A DNA stretch of 64,000 nt from the NCBI GenBank assembly GCA_002401685.1, contig NVTU01000003.1:35888-99887 (forward strand), in the 5' to 3' direction. A model generated the notes under the pieces. That model was not told the origin of the DNA, did no database searches, and saw only the letters and a program-made list of their open reading frames with translations. Source of the stretch: Kordiimonadales bacterium (lineage in GTDB: Bacteria; Pseudomonadota; Alphaproteobacteria; Sphingomonadales; Kordiimonadaceae). The position numbers and the translations under genes were made by a program. Below are positions 41,044-51,106 of this stretch, in pieces (positions within the stretch are counted from its first letter, which is position 1; every line of letters begins with the position of its first letter).

Positions 41044-42500
41044 GCAAAAGTAAGCCTAACATCATCGTTGCAGATGACGACATGACCATCCGTGTCGTGA
41101 TCGGCGAAGCGCTGCGCCAAGAAGGTTGGCAAGTTCTGGAAGCCGATGATTTGCCTGAACTTGAAAGGCTTGTTAAGGGTGGGCAGGGCGACGCTGTAAT
41201 AACAGATGTGATGATGCCCAGTGGGAATAGCCTGGATATTCTACCTGACCTGATCGCGGCTCGGCCAGATCTGCCTTTCATTGTCACAAGTGCTAGAAAT
41301 ACGCTTGCAACAGCGATGAGTGCAGCCAACCAAGGCGCATTTGATTACTTGCCAAAGCCTTTTGATATCGATGAGATGGTCTCGATTATAAAAAAGGCTT
41401 TGAAAAAAGCAGCTGTGCCTTCGGTATCTACTGATACTGACGAGGATGATGATAATGGCCTGATAGGCCGCTCGCCCGCAATGCAGGATATTTACCGCGC
41501 GATGGCGCGTATCGCTCAGACGGACCTTACGATCCTGATTGTTGGGGAAAGTGGGACGGGCAAAGAATTGGTGGCCAGAGCTATTCATACGCACGGCACT
41601 CGTAAGGAAAACCCTTTCGTGCCTGTGAATATGGCTGCAATCCCGAAAGAGCTGATTGAAAGCGAACTTTTTGGTCATGAACGAGGTGCTTTCACAGGTG
41701 CCGAAACACGCACTATCGGACGGTTCGGACAAGCCAAAGGCGGTACGTTATTTTTGGACGAGATTGGCGATATGCCGCTTGAAGCCCAGACTAGGTTGCT
41801 GAGAGTGTTGCAGGAAGGGGAATACCGGACAGTTGGTGGCCAAAAAACTATTAAAACCAATGTGCGTATCATCGCTGCGACCAACAAAAACCTTCAGAAG
41901 ATGGTCAAAAGTGGAGACTTCAGAGAGGACCTGTATTTTAGGCTGAATGTAGTGCCGCTTAATATCCCGCCACTTCGTGAGCGCGTTATGGATATTCCTG
42001 ACCTTGCTGAGCATTTCTTGTTGAAAGCCACCGAGCTTGGTTTACCGTTCAAAACATTGACCAGCAGTGCTAAAAAGGTTCTGCAATCCTTTGATTGGCC
42101 CGGAAACGTGCGTGAACTTGAGCATATGTTGCAGCGCATCTCTGCTCTGCACCCTGGTACCCAGATTTCCGGCACGGTTATCAAACATGAATTCGATCGT
42201 TCCACTTCAGAACTGGCCGGTGGACCAATGAGCATTATGGCCACCGTGTCTGGTGGAAATTTGTCGCAAACGGTGAGGAATCACCTCGACCAGTACTTCG
42301 ATTATCATGATGACGGGATGCCGCCCCCAGGATTATATCAAAGAATTCTTCGAGAAATCGAACGACCCCTTATCCAAAAAGTATTGCAAGTGATGAACGG
42401 AAATCAAGTTAAAGCGGCAGAAATGCTTGGTCTTAACCGAAATACACTTCGTAAGAAAATAAGAGAATTGGATATCTCGGCGATTGTAAAAAACAAGTGA
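41040..42500 (+). CDS. ntrC: nitrogen regulation response regulator NtrC
   Basis: A sigma-54-dependent activator of nitrogen-assimilation genes. The 486-residue product has a receiver domain with phospho-acceptor Asp56 (VITDVMMP), an AAA+ domain with Walker A GESGTGKE, the sigma-54-contact loop ERGAFTGAE and Walker B GGTLFLDEIGD, and a C-terminal Fis-type helix-turn-helix (NQVKAAEMLGLNRNTLRKKI). All motifs are intact. Translation is coupled to ntrB through ATGA. Confidence 0.96.
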   Translation: MSKSKPNIIVADDDMTIRVVIGEALRQEGWQVLEADDLPELERLVKGGQGDAVITDVMMPSGNSLDILPDLIAARPDLPFIVTSARNTLATAMSAANQGAFDYLPKPFDIDEMVSIIKKALKKAAVPSVSTDTDEDDDNGLIGRSPAMQDIYRAMARIAQTDLTILIVGESGTGKELVARAIHTHGTRKENPFVPVNMAAIPKELIESELFGHERGAFTGAETRTIGRFGQAKGGTLFLDEIGDMPLEAQTRLLRVLQEGEYRTVGGQKTIKTNVRIIAATNKNLQKMVKSGDFREDLYFRLNVVPLNIPPLRERVMDIPDLAEHFLLKATELGLPFKTLTSSAKKVLQSFDWPGNVRELEHMLQRISALHPGTQISGTVIKHEFDRSTSELAGGPMSIMATVSGGNLSQTVRNHLDQYFDYHDDGMPPPGLYQRILREIERPLIQKVLQVMNGNQVKAAEMLGLNRNTLRKKIRELDISAIVKNK

Positions 42501-42558
42501 TCAATTTTTGTCGCTCTTTGTTGTGATATATCTGGAACTATTGTGACAAATATGCATC

Positions 42559-44898
42559 ATGGCTATTATGAGCGACAAAACCAGCAACAAAGATGGCTTT
42601 ATAGAAGGGCCAATGTCCAAGTTCCCTAACCGACGATGGGCTAAGTTCATGCTTTGGGCGCGACGCATGAAATTGGCTGGGCGAATTGAGATTTTACTAT
42701 CGGGTCTTGCGATTATCTCTGCCATTGTCACCTATGTTGCGCTTGCAAACAAAAGCGGCCCTCTAAATTTGGCAACAGGGTCCACCATGAGTGTACTCAT
42801 GGGCATAAACCTTGCGTTGCTGTTGGCGTTAGGGGTCAGTATTGGCCGCTGGATAGTACGCAGTTGGATTTCCCGTAAAGGAATGGCTGCAGGGTCTAGG
42901 CTCCACGTCCGCGTAACGCGCTATTTTACCGGTATTGCAATTATCCCGCCTATCATAATGGCAATTTTCTCCGCTCTTTTCTTCGATATCAGCGTTGATA
43001 GCTGGAGCGAGAAGATGCGTTTCGCCCTCAATACCTCACTTGATGTTGCTGATACATACAGGCTGGAACATCGAGCTAATATTGGAAAAGACCTAACGCA
43101 GGTATCGTCGGGTTTCAATTTGCTATCCCCTTTCCAACAGGGCCGCCGCAGAGAATTGCAATTAGTTGCGGACGCGGCTCTAACCGCACGCTCTTTATCA
43201 GAGATCGTGATTTTTGCGGAAGATAGTGGCGGAGGGTTTGTGCTGGCACGCGCCAACGATAGGCTTAGTCTTCAGACGACTGAACTCGACCCAGATCTGA
43301 CACGCGGTGCCAATTCTGGGCGGCCTGTTATAGCGTTTGACGAAGCGAATAACCGTGTTGTTGGCATTGTTAAACTCTCATCGTTTTTTAAGCCCACCTA
43401 TTTGTATGTGGCCCGCGACTTTAGCCCGAACGTATTGGGGTATCTCAGCGACGCAAGGACGGCGCTTGACGAATATTCAAACTTGGAAGGCCAGCGCAGC
43501 GATATCCTTTTCCAGTTTAATCTGGTTTTTATTATTATCGCTATGTTGATACTTTTCGCGTCCATTTGGCTTGGGCTTTGGTTTTCAAGTCGGCTCGTTA
43601 CGCCGATTTCTAATCTTGTAGATGCCGCCGAACGCGTGGGTAAAGGCGACCTAGACGTCCGGGTGCCATATGTAGCTTCCGGCGACGAGGTTGGCACATT
43701 GAGCCGGGCCTTCAACCGGATGACTGACCAGCTGGCGCGCCACCAACGTGACCTGATAGCTGCAAATCTTGAGCTTGAAGAGCGCCGTAAGTTTCTGGAA
43801 GAAGTGCTGGACGGTGTATCCGCAGGGGTGGTTGGTTTGCAGCACGACGGGACGGTGTTTTTACCGAACAGATCGGCCAGTTCCTTGTTAGGAATGGGGT
43901 TCGACAGTCTGATCGGTCGCCGCCTTGACGAGGTCGTGCCTGAGTTTGCAGAAGTATTGCGGCAAGCGGAGCAAGCAGACTTTGGCCTGCAGCAAGACCA
44001 GATACAAATTGATGTTGAAGGCGAAACGCGAACGCTGCTGGTGCGTGTGATGGTAGAACGGGACGATGCAACAGCGATTAGCGGTTACGTGGTGACCTTT
44101 GATGATCTGACGGAGCAACTTGCCACTCAGCGAACAGCAGCCTGGGCTGATGTGGCGCGACGCATCGCGCACGAAATCAAGAATCCTTTGACGCCTATTC
44201 AGCTGGCTACTGAACGGTTGAAGCGGAAATACCTTAAGGTTATCCCGACCGACACAAAGGTCTTTAGCCAGTGTACAGATACTATCATTCGGCAAGTGGG
44301 TGACTTGCGAAGAATGGTTGATGAATTTTCTTCCTTCGCACGTATGCCTGCGCCAATTCTAAAGGACGCAGACATTACAGATATGGTTAAGCAAGCCGTG
44401 TTTTTGCAAGGGGTTGGGACCACGAAAATCCAATTCACCACAAGTTTTGTTGCCGACCTCTTACCAATAAAATGTGATCACCGACTTGTTGGTCAGGCCC
44501 TTACGAATATCCTCAAAAATGCCGTCGAATCGGTAACTGCACGTGTAACCACTGATGCGGCAAACCCCGGCGGTGAGAGCCCCGAGGGGGCCATTTCAGT
44601 TGAAGTCGAGCAAGACTGTGACCACACCAAGTTGATTATTGTGGATAATGGGCTCGGACTGCCGCAAGAGCAGAAAGACCGTCTGATGGAGCCCTACGTA
44701 ACAACGCGCGTAAAGGGCACGGGGCTTGGCCTCGCTATTGTTCGGCGGATTATGGAAGAACATGGCGGCACGGTTCGAATTGCTGATATGACACCCTCTG
44801 GGGCGAGAGTTGTTTTGTCATTCTCACACGCGGCGCTGGAGGTTAAATTTGAACAAGAGAATAACGGTAGGGATGTAGTTTCATCCGCCGCAGAGTAA
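42559..44898 (+). CDS. ntrY: membrane histidine kinase NtrY
   Basis: The sensor of the NtrY-NtrX pair, linked in alphaproteobacteria to nitrogen, redox and envelope responses. The 779-residue product has a short basic N-terminal tail, four membrane helices (about 35-55, 72-98, 118-140 and 318-340), a periplasmic part between helices 3 and 4, then HAMP (about 342-395), PAS (about 415-530), the phospho-acceptor His in ARRIAHEIKNPLTPIQLATE and an ATPase domain with GTGLGLAIVRRIMEEHGG. It is 58 bp from ntrC. Normal length for the family. A second ATG three codons in is possible. Confidence 0.94.
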   Translation: MAIMSDKTSNKDGFIEGPMSKFPNRRWAKFMLWARRMKLAGRIEILLSGLAIISAIVTYVALANKSGPLNLATGSTMSVLMGINLALLLALGVSIGRWIVRSWISRKGMAAGSRLHVRVTRYFTGIAIIPPIIMAIFSALFFDISVDSWSEKMRFALNTSLDVADTYRLEHRANIGKDLTQVSSGFNLLSPFQQGRRRELQLVADAALTARSLSEIVIFAEDSGGGFVLARANDRLSLQTTELDPDLTRGANSGRPVIAFDEANNRVVGIVKLSSFFKPTYLYVARDFSPNVLGYLSDARTALDEYSNLEGQRSDILFQFNLVFIIIAMLILFASIWLGLWFSSRLVTPISNLVDAAERVGKGDLDVRVPYVASGDEVGTLSRAFNRMTDQLARHQRDLIAANLELEERRKFLEEVLDGVSAGVVGLQHDGTVFLPNRSASSLLGMGFDSLIGRRLDEVVPEFAEVLRQAEQADFGLQQDQIQIDVEGETRTLLVRVMVERDDATAISGYVVTFDDLTEQLATQRTAAWADVARRIAHEIKNPLTPIQLATERLKRKYLKVIPTDTKVFSQCTDTIIRQVGDLRRMVDEFSSFARMPAPILKDADITDMVKQAVFLQGVGTTKIQFTTSFVADLLPIKCDHRLVGQALTNILKNAVESVTARVTTDAANPGGESPEGAISVEVEQDCDHTKLIIVDNGLGLPQEQKDRLMEPYVTTRVKGTGLGLAIVRRIMEEHGGTVRIADMTPSGARVVLSFSHAALEVKFEQENNGRDVVSSAAE

Positions 44899-44948
44899 TG
44901 AGATTATTTGGCGAAACAGACTTCGCTGAAACACGGGAGTAAACGAAA

Positions 44949-46349
44949 TTGGCGCTTGATATTTTAGTAGTAGACGATGAAGTGGATATTCGTGAGCTGA
45001 TCGCGGGTGTGTTGGAAGATGAGGGCTATTCCGCCCGGACCGCGCACAATAGCGATACTGCTCTCGCTGAGATTGAAGCACGTCTGCCCTCGCTGTTGAT
45101 TCTAGATATTTGGTTGCAAGGAAGTAAGCTTGACGGCCTGGAGATATTGGAGCTGGTTAAGTCCCGTCACCGGGATCTACCCGTTATTGTGATTTCCGGG
45201 CACGGCAATATCGAAACAGCTGTAGCTGCGATCCGCAAAGGGGCATATGACTTTATTGAAAAGCCGTTTGTTTCTGATCAGTTATTGTTGACGGTTGCTA
45301 GAGCAACAGAAGCGGACAAGCTACGCAAAGAAAACCAGGAACTACGTAAAAAAACTGGCTTCACAGTGGATATGACCGGACGGTCTGCCGTTATCAACCA
45401 TTTGAAACAGAATATTGAAAAAGTCGCAGCGACAAATAGCCGGGTCCTAATTCACGGCCCTTCCGGGGCTGGTAAGGAAGTCGCGGGCAGGCATATTCAT
45501 GCTCGTTCACACCGTTCCAAGGGCGCCTTTATTGTCGTGAGCGCAGCGTCAATGGAACCTCAGCGCATGGAACAGGAATTGTTTGGCGTAGAGCAAAATG
45601 GCGGCGTTGTTAAGACGGGTCTCTTTGAGCGGGCCCATGGCGGTACACTCTTCATTGATGAAGTAGGGGACATGCCGCCCCACACCCAAGCCAAAATATT
45701 GCGCGTTTTAACGAACCAGTCTTTCGAGCGGGTTGGCGGTAACAGTCGCGTCAAAGTGGATGTGCGGGTTATTTCTGCCACGAGTAAGAACCTGAATTTG
45801 GAAATTGAAGAAGGGCGTTTTAGAGAAGATCTGTTTCACAGGCTTAACGTTGTGCCTCTGACGGTTGCGCCTCTTTCTGACCGACGGGAAGACATCCCGC
45901 TTCTTATCGAACACTTTCTTGGAATGATGGCTACAGCAACGGGTAGGCCGATGGTTCGGCTGGCAGATGATGCAATTGCGGCTCTCCAGTCTTATGATTG
46001 GCCCGGGAATGTTCGCCAACTCAAGAATGTGATTGAGCGCCTGACCATTATGGGGCCTGAGAAAACAGGAGAAGCTATTGCAGCTTCTGAGCTGCCACAG
46101 GAAGTTCGGGTTGATAGCAACAGCCTGTTGCAATCGCACGGGGACACCGCAATCATGACCACACCGCTGCGTGAAGCGCGGGAAGCATTTGAGCGCGAAT
46201 ACCTGAAAGTGCAGATCAACCGATTTAGTGGCAACATATCGCGCACCGCTGCTTTTATCGGTATGGAGCGTTCTGCGTTGCACCGGAAATTGAAGTCACT
46301 TGGCCTTTCCAATGCAAATAATAACCGCGAAAGCCCCAAGGAGAACTAG
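44949..46349 (+). CDS. ntrX: response regulator NtrX
   Basis: The partner of NtrY, 466 residues. The start is TTG at 44949: GGGAG lies upstream, and any later start would cut into the receiver domain (ILVVDDEVDIRELI). Phospho-acceptor Asp53 lies in LLILDIWLQGS. The AAA+ domain has Walker A GPSGAGKE and Walker B GGTLFIDEVGD. The sigma-54-contact GAFTGA loop is missing: the equivalent part reads GVEQNGGVVKTGLFERAHGG. This is the known state for alphaproteobacterial NtrX, suggesting it does not act as a normal sigma-54 activator. A Fis-type helix-turn-helix (NISRTAAFIGMERSALHRKL) ends the protein. Confidence 0.94.
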   Translation: MALDILVVDDEVDIRELIAGVLEDEGYSARTAHNSDTALAEIEARLPSLLILDIWLQGSKLDGLEILELVKSRHRDLPVIVISGHGNIETAVAAIRKGAYDFIEKPFVSDQLLLTVARATEADKLRKENQELRKKTGFTVDMTGRSAVINHLKQNIEKVAATNSRVLIHGPSGAGKEVAGRHIHARSHRSKGAFIVVSAASMEPQRMEQELFGVEQNGGVVKTGLFERAHGGTLFIDEVGDMPPHTQAKILRVLTNQSFERVGGNSRVKVDVRVISATSKNLNLEIEEGRFREDLFHRLNVVPLTVAPLSDRREDIPLLIEHFLGMMATATGRPMVRLADDAIAALQSYDWPGNVRQLKNVIERLTIMGPEKTGEAIAASELPQEVRVDSNSLLQSHGDTAIMTTPLREAREAFEREYLKVQINRFSGNISRTAAFIGMERSALHRKLKSLGLSNANNNRESPKEN

Positions 46350-46387
46350 CGTGAAACGCTTTTTCTTTGAAAAATGTCCAAATTTAT

Positions 46388-46428
46388 CAATAATGCCGTA
46401 CACATAAGCTATACAGTCGGCATTATTG
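46388..46428. repeat. 11-bp inverted repeat between ntrX and trkA
   Basis: CAATAATGCCG (46388-46398) and CGGCATTATTG (46418-46428) are exact reverse complements, with 19 bases between. TTTAATCG follows. It may be a weak terminator for ntrYX or an operator for trkA, whose ATG is 19 bp further on. The long loop fits a protein-binding dyad as well as a hairpin. Confidence 0.5.
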
Positions 46429-46447
46429 TTTAATCGTAGGGTCATCT

Positions 46448-47824
46448 ATGAAGGTAATTGTTGGGGGAGCAGGGCAGGTTGGTTTCAATATTGCGAAACA
46501 TCTGTCAGAGCAAAACAACGACGTAACAGTCATTGATCAATCCCGTAGTTTGATCCGGAAAATCAGTGAGAGCTTGGACGTGCGCGCCATTGTGGGGCAC
46601 GCTTCTGATCCTGAAATGCTGAATGCCGCGGGGGCCGCTGACGCGGATATTATGATTGCGGTGACCCAGTCTGATGAAGTCAATATGGTGGCTTGCCAGG
46701 TTGGTCATTCGCTCTTCAGTGTGCCCACAAAAATTGCCCGCATTCGGAATCAGGCGTACCTTAAGAAAGGGTGGAGAGACCTTTTTTCACGGGACAATAT
46801 GCCGATCGACGTGATTATTTCCCCCGAGTTGGAGGTCGCCCAAGCCTTGGGGCGCAGGCTTAAGGTACCCGGCGCCTTTAATATGGTTCCTTTTGTCGAC
46901 GGCAAAGTCCGGATGATTGGATTGGTTCTTGAAGAGGATTGTCCGGTAATAAACACGCCGCTCCGGCAGTTAACAGAACTGTTTCCTAATCTACATACTA
47001 TCGTTACGGCTGTGAATCGTGCGGGGCACCTTTTTGTTCCGCGAAGCGATGATCAGCTTCAAGCTGGTGATGCCATTTATATTGCGGTTGAGGCCGAGAA
47101 TACTGAACGGGCTATGGCCGTGTTTGGCCATGAAGAAAAAGCGGCGCAGCGTATTATAATCGTTGGCGGTGGTAACATTGGTTACTTCCTCGCCAAGCAG
47201 CTGGAAGCTTCCGGTAGTGCAGTGAACCTGAAACTAATTGAATTAGACTCCGACCGCGCTGCCTGGCTTGCAGAGCGGTTAAAATCCACTGTTATCATAA
47301 ACGGTGATGCGCTTGACCGCGAAATTCTGAACGAAGCTAATATATCGCAGGCGGATACGATTGTTTCTGTGGCAGATGATGACGAAGTGAATATTTTGTC
47401 TTCCTTGCTTGCTAAACAGCAAGGCTGTCCACGCGCGATTACTCTGATGAACAATCCCATATATAGCAGCCTTGCGGGTACCATTGGTATTGATGTTGCG
47501 ATGGACCCCAGAGAGACAACCGTGTCGTCAATTGTACGTCATATTAGGCGCGGCCGCATCCGCGATTTATATAGTATTTTCGAGGGGCAGGCCGAAATCA
47601 TTGAAGCTGAAGTTCTCGAGGGATCCGAGGTCGCCGGTCAAACGATCGGTGCCTTGCGTCTACACGGTGACGTGAAGTTTGGGGTCATCGTTCGGGATGA
47701 TGTTACGATTATGCCGCAAGCGGATACATTGATGCTGAGCGGTGATCACGTCGTTATTTTGGCTATGAAATCTGCAGTCAAAAAGATCGAGCAACTCTTT
47801 TCGGCTAAAGCAGATATTTTTTAG
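46448..47824 (+). CDS. trkA: Trk potassium-uptake system protein TrkA
   Basis: The NAD-binding regulatory subunit of the Trk potassium channel. The 458-residue product has two TrkA-N/TrkA-C units in tandem: a first Rossmann motif GGAGQVGFNIAKHL at the N terminus and a second, GGGNIGYFLAKQLE, near residue 240. It forms a ring below TrkH, encoded ten bases downstream. trkA after ntrX is the usual alphaproteobacterial order; AGGG precedes the start at a short distance. Confidence 0.96.
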   Translation: MKVIVGGAGQVGFNIAKHLSEQNNDVTVIDQSRSLIRKISESLDVRAIVGHASDPEMLNAAGAADADIMIAVTQSDEVNMVACQVGHSLFSVPTKIARIRNQAYLKKGWRDLFSRDNMPIDVIISPELEVAQALGRRLKVPGAFNMVPFVDGKVRMIGLVLEEDCPVINTPLRQLTELFPNLHTIVTAVNRAGHLFVPRSDDQLQAGDAIYIAVEAENTERAMAVFGHEEKAAQRIIIVGGGNIGYFLAKQLEASGSAVNLKLIELDSDRAAWLAERLKSTVIINGDALDREILNEANISQADTIVSVADDDEVNILSSLLAKQQGCPRAITLMNNPIYSSLAGTIGIDVAMDPRETTVSSIVRHIRRGRIRDLYSIFEGQAEIIEAEVLEGSEVAGQTIGALRLHGDVKFGVIVRDDVTIMPQADTLMLSGDHVVILAMKSAVKKIEQLFSAKADIF

Positions 47825-47834
47825 GGTGTCCTGA

Positions 47835-49274
47835 ATGTGGCGTAACCGGCTATTTTATTTGCTTGGGTGCTGGATCGGTATTCTTTCGGCTTTGGAGCTG
47901 TTGCCCATTGGGATTGCGTTATTTTCGGGGGAAGTTCAGGCTTTTCAGGCCTTTCTGTCTGCGGCGATAATTACAGGGCTGCTGGGGGGCTCCCTTTTCT
48001 TAGGCTTCAGATCATCAGTAAAGCTGCGCACTCCTAAATTGACTTTATTGCTGCCCGTAAGCGGGGCTTTTTCTCTTGCGGTTACTGCTGGACTACCGTT
48101 TTTTTTCCTGCAAACAGACCGAGGCATTATAACGGCGATTTATGAAGGCATGTCGTTGATCACGACAAATGGCAGCAGTGCTTATGAGCATGCGTTTTAT
48201 AATTCGTTTGCAGTGTTGTTCTGGCGGGCGCTAGTTGCCTGGATTGGAGGCTATGTCGCAATTTGCATAACACTGTCTTTTTTAACGGCGATGAATATCG
48301 GTGGTTTGCAGCTACACCAATCACCGTTACCTTTTGGGGAAAGTCAGGCTGGCTACGCAAGGCTGCGAGCAACGGCTAAAGCACTTTACCCTGTATATTT
48401 GATGGCAACAGGCGCTTGCGCACTATTCTTGTGGGTTGAATTGTCATTTTTTAACGCCGTCGTTCTGGCGATGGCTACAATTAGCACCACCGGTCTCTTT
48501 GACAGCCTAGCTCATTTGTCAGTGGGTATTTGGACAGAAGCAATTCTGGTGGTTTTCATGTTGTTCAGTATTTTGAACTGGGACATGCATTATGCACGGA
48601 TGACAAAGAGGAAACTCTATGTAGGGCGGGATGCAGAATTTAATAGCACGCTTATTATTGTCGCTGTTCTCACGGCGGTAATATTTGTGATTGCGGAACA
48701 GGCCGACGTTAAAGCGCTTTGGCACGGTTTTTTTGCGTCGGTTTCAGCGCTTTCTACAACGGGGCTGATGCCAGTTGGGTTTATGGAAGATAATTCAGGG
48801 TATTTGGCTGTTGGTATTGCGCTGATGCTGGCCGCTAGCGTCGGCGGCTGCATTGTCAGTACTAGTGGTGGCTTAAAGCAATTACGATTGATGGTTATAT
48901 TTCGGGCCGGACGGGCGGAAGTGAACCGACTGGCACACCCGCACGGTGTTAGTACGGTTTCCATTAACCGGGTAAGCGCCCAGCAACAAGATATCGAAGC
49001 TGTCTGGCTCTTGCTGGGTAGTTTTGTTTTGGCATTGGCGACTGGATCTTTGTTGTTGGCTATACTCGGCGTGCATTTTCAGGATGCTTTGGCGATGTCT
49101 TTCACGGCATTAACGTTATCTGGGCCGTTAATTTCTGTTACAGATCCTCTGTTTGGCGGATTTGCCGCTCTAAGAGATGCCGATTACGCAATTTTAACAT
49201 TTTTGATGCTGGTGGGGCGTGTGGAGGCATCCTTGATGCTGGCATTGTTCGCAAAATCACTCTGGCGTGGATAA
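47835..49274 (+). CDS. trkH: Trk potassium-uptake system membrane protein TrkH
   Basis: The potassium-translocating subunit, 479 residues with about ten membrane helices and the repeated pore-loop units of the TrkH/KtrB family. Recognisable pore-region segments are TTNGSSAYEHAF, ATISTTGLF, SALSTTGLMPVG and SVGGCIVSTSGGLKQLR. It is made with TrkA, ten bases upstream. Sequence around the filter glycines is fairly divergent, as in other alphaproteobacterial TrkH proteins. Confidence 0.92.
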   Translation: MWRNRLFYLLGCWIGILSALELLPIGIALFSGEVQAFQAFLSAAIITGLLGGSLFLGFRSSVKLRTPKLTLLLPVSGAFSLAVTAGLPFFFLQTDRGIITAIYEGMSLITTNGSSAYEHAFYNSFAVLFWRALVAWIGGYVAICITLSFLTAMNIGGLQLHQSPLPFGESQAGYARLRATAKALYPVYLMATGACALFLWVELSFFNAVVLAMATISTTGLFDSLAHLSVGIWTEAILVVFMLFSILNWDMHYARMTKRKLYVGRDAEFNSTLIIVAVLTAVIFVIAEQADVKALWHGFFASVSALSTTGLMPVGFMEDNSGYLAVGIALMLAASVGGCIVSTSGGLKQLRLMVIFRAGRAEVNRLAHPHGVSTVSINRVSAQQQDIEAVWLLLGSFVLALATGSLLLAILGVHFQDALAMSFTALTLSGPLISVTDPLFGGFAALRDADYAILTFLMLVGRVEASLMLALFAKSLWRG

Positions 49275-49309
49275 AAACACATCGGCGCGGATAAAGTGTT
49301 AAAAGCCGG

Positions 49310-49337
49310 TTGACCACATTTCAAAATCTTCTACATA
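49310..49337 (+). promoter_or_regulatory. candidate hfq promoter
   Basis: TTGACC (49310-49315), 16 bases, TACATA (49332-49337). The -35 matches the sigma-70 consensus at five of six positions, the -10 at four. It lies 115 bp before the hfq start in the 177-bp gap after trkH. This would leave a long AT-rich 5' leader. Confidence 0.4.
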
Positions 49338-49451
49338 TATGGTAGCACGTTTTCTCTGAACGTTCGGCCAAAGCAGAACAGAGTTTCAGGGCAATGTGAT
49401 TAAAAATAATAAGTTCGAACAATAATTAGAAAAGAAAAGCACGAACAGTCC

Positions 49452-49700
49452 ATGTCAGAAAAAAACCAAAACCTTCAGGACGTCTTCTTAAACGCCGTTC
49501 GCAAAGAAAAAAACCCGGTGACCGTATTTTTGGTTAACGGCGTAAAACTGCAGGGCGTTATTACCTGGTTCGACAATTTTTGTGTGTTGTTGCGTCGGGA
49601 CGGCCAATCTCAACTTGTATATAAGCATGCTATTTCCACAGTTATGCCGTCAGGTCCGGTTCAGTTGTTTGAACCTGCTAAAGACGGTGCCGAGGACTAA
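49452..49700 (+). CDS. hfq: RNA chaperone Hfq
   Basis: Hfq promotes pairing of small RNAs with mRNAs. The 82-residue Sm-like protein has Sm1 ([20 protein letters not shown]) and Sm2 ([10 protein letters not shown]) complete, with the usual proximal-face residues. The C-terminal tail is short, as normal in alphaproteobacteria. Two bases separate its stop from the hflX start, so hfq-hflX is an operon. Confidence 0.97.
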   Translation: MSEKNQNLQDVFLNAVRKEKNPVTVFLVNGVKLQGVITWFDNFCVLLRRDGQSQLVYKHAISTVMPSGPVQLFEPAKDGAED

Positions 49701-49702
49701 TT

Positions 49703-51076
49703 TTGACTGATCCTACTGACCGAGATCGTTCCGTAAATCAGCCGGGCGACGGCTGGTCAACGGGCGGCGCTGGCTATTTCAATGACCAGGACGGGCTACA
49801 GCGCGTTTTCGTCGTTCATCCTTATTTAAAGGGCGAGCGGGCAACAGATTTGCGCCGAACGCCGGAAGCCCGGCTTGAAGAGGCGATGAGCCTTGCTGTC
49901 GCAATCGAAATTGAGTTGATCGGGGGCGAGACGATTTCTCTCCGTGCAATCAAGCCTTCGACGTACCTCGGAAAAGGAAAGCTACAGGACCTTAAGGACC
50001 TGGCGCACGATCAGGAAATTGACCTGATTGTCTTTGATTGTGATCTTTCGCCTATCCAGCAGCGAAATCTTGAGCGCGATATTGGCATTAAGGTCATTGA
50101 CCGGACGGCGCTTATTCTTGAGATATTTGGCGCGAGGGCCAGCACTAAAGAAGGTGAACTGCAAGTCGAACTGGCACACCTTGTGTATCAGCGTAGCCGT
50201 CTTGTTCGATCTTGGACACACTTGGAACGCCAGCGCGGTGGTTCTGGGTTCATGGGCGGTCCTGGTGAGACCCAAATTGAAAGCGATCGGCGCATCATTG
50301 CAGATAGAATTGTGCGCATTAAGCGGCAGCTCGAATCTGTTGCACGTACGCGTACATTGCACCGGAAAAACCGCCAGAAAACGCCTTATCCGATAGTGGC
50401 TTTGGTAGGGTATACGAATGCCGGGAAATCTACCCTTTTTAATAGATTGACCGGGGCGGACGTGATGGCAGAAGATGTGCTTTTCGCTACACTAGACCCC
50501 ACGCTGCGCGGCCTTGATTTGCCAAGCGGGCGCAAAATTATCTTGTCGGATACGGTGGGTTTCATTTCCGAGCTACCAACAATGCTAATCGCTGCTTTCC
50601 GCGCGACGCTTGAAGAAGTGCTGGAAGCCGACGTTATTATTCATGTACGGGATGCCAACCACCCCGACCACGAAATTCAAAAGAACGATGTTCTGACAGT
50701 TCTTGAAGAGCTTGGTGTTGAGCTTGATGCTAATAATAGTGCTACGCCTATTATTGATGCAATGAACAAATCGGATTTAGTCTCAGAAGAAGCGCTCGAG
50801 AGCATGGAAGTCTATGCGGAGCGTAATTCAGACTGTATGCCGATATCGGGGGTTTCTGGATATGGGTGTGAGCGTTTGGTGCGCACGATTGATGATGTGC
50901 TTGGCCAAAAAGATCATATTCTTGAGAAACTCATTCCTTACGCGGACGGTGCGGTGCAAAGTTGGATCCATGCCAATACAAAAATTCTGTCGGAGGATCA
51001 CGGTGCGGAAGGTGTTACGTTCAAATTTATCGTTGATCCCATTATTTGGGCTAAATTTGAAAAGCGCGACCGGTAG
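49703..51076 (+). CDS. hflX: ribosome-associated GTPase HflX
   Basis: HflX splits stalled ribosomes under stress. The 457-residue product has the N-terminal HflX domain (glycine-rich STYLGKGKLQDLK and GFMGGPGETQIESDRR) and a GTPase domain with G1 GYTNAGKSTLFN, G3 DTVGFISELPTMLIAAFRAT and G4 NKSD. The start appears to be TTG at 49703, with GAGGAC eight bases upstream, inside the hfq end; no ATG precedes the conserved region. It is coupled to hfq. Confidence 0.95.
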   Translation: MTDPTDRDRSVNQPGDGWSTGGAGYFNDQDGLQRVFVVHPYLKGERATDLRRTPEARLEEAMSLAVAIEIELIGGETISLRAIKPSTYLGKGKLQDLKDLAHDQEIDLIVFDCDLSPIQQRNLERDIGIKVIDRTALILEIFGARASTKEGELQVELAHLVYQRSRLVRSWTHLERQRGGSGFMGGPGETQIESDRRIIADRIVRIKRQLESVARTRTLHRKNRQKTPYPIVALVGYTNAGKSTLFNRLTGADVMAEDVLFATLDPTLRGLDLPSGRKIILSDTVGFISELPTMLIAAFRATLEEVLEADVIIHVRDANHPDHEIQKNDVLTVLEELGVELDANNSATPIIDAMNKSDLVSEEALESMEVYAERNSDCMPISGVSGYGCERLVRTIDDVLGQKDHILEKLIPYADGAVQSWIHANTKILSEDHGAEGVTFKFIVDPIIWAKFEKRDR

Positions 51077-51106
51077 ATCGTTTTAGGTGAGAAAGCATTA
51101 AACGGT

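Noticed and set aside
42507-42579. TTTGTCGC before ntrY, with GTGACAAA and GCGACAAA downstream, resembling operator half-sites.
   Set aside because: The spacing is irregular, one copy has a mismatch and another lies in ntrY coding sequence; chance is likely.
45574-45640. Absence of GAFTGA in NtrX as a disabling mutation.
   Set aside because: NtrX orthologs of alphaproteobacteria generally lack this motif, and the rest of the AAA+ domain is intact.
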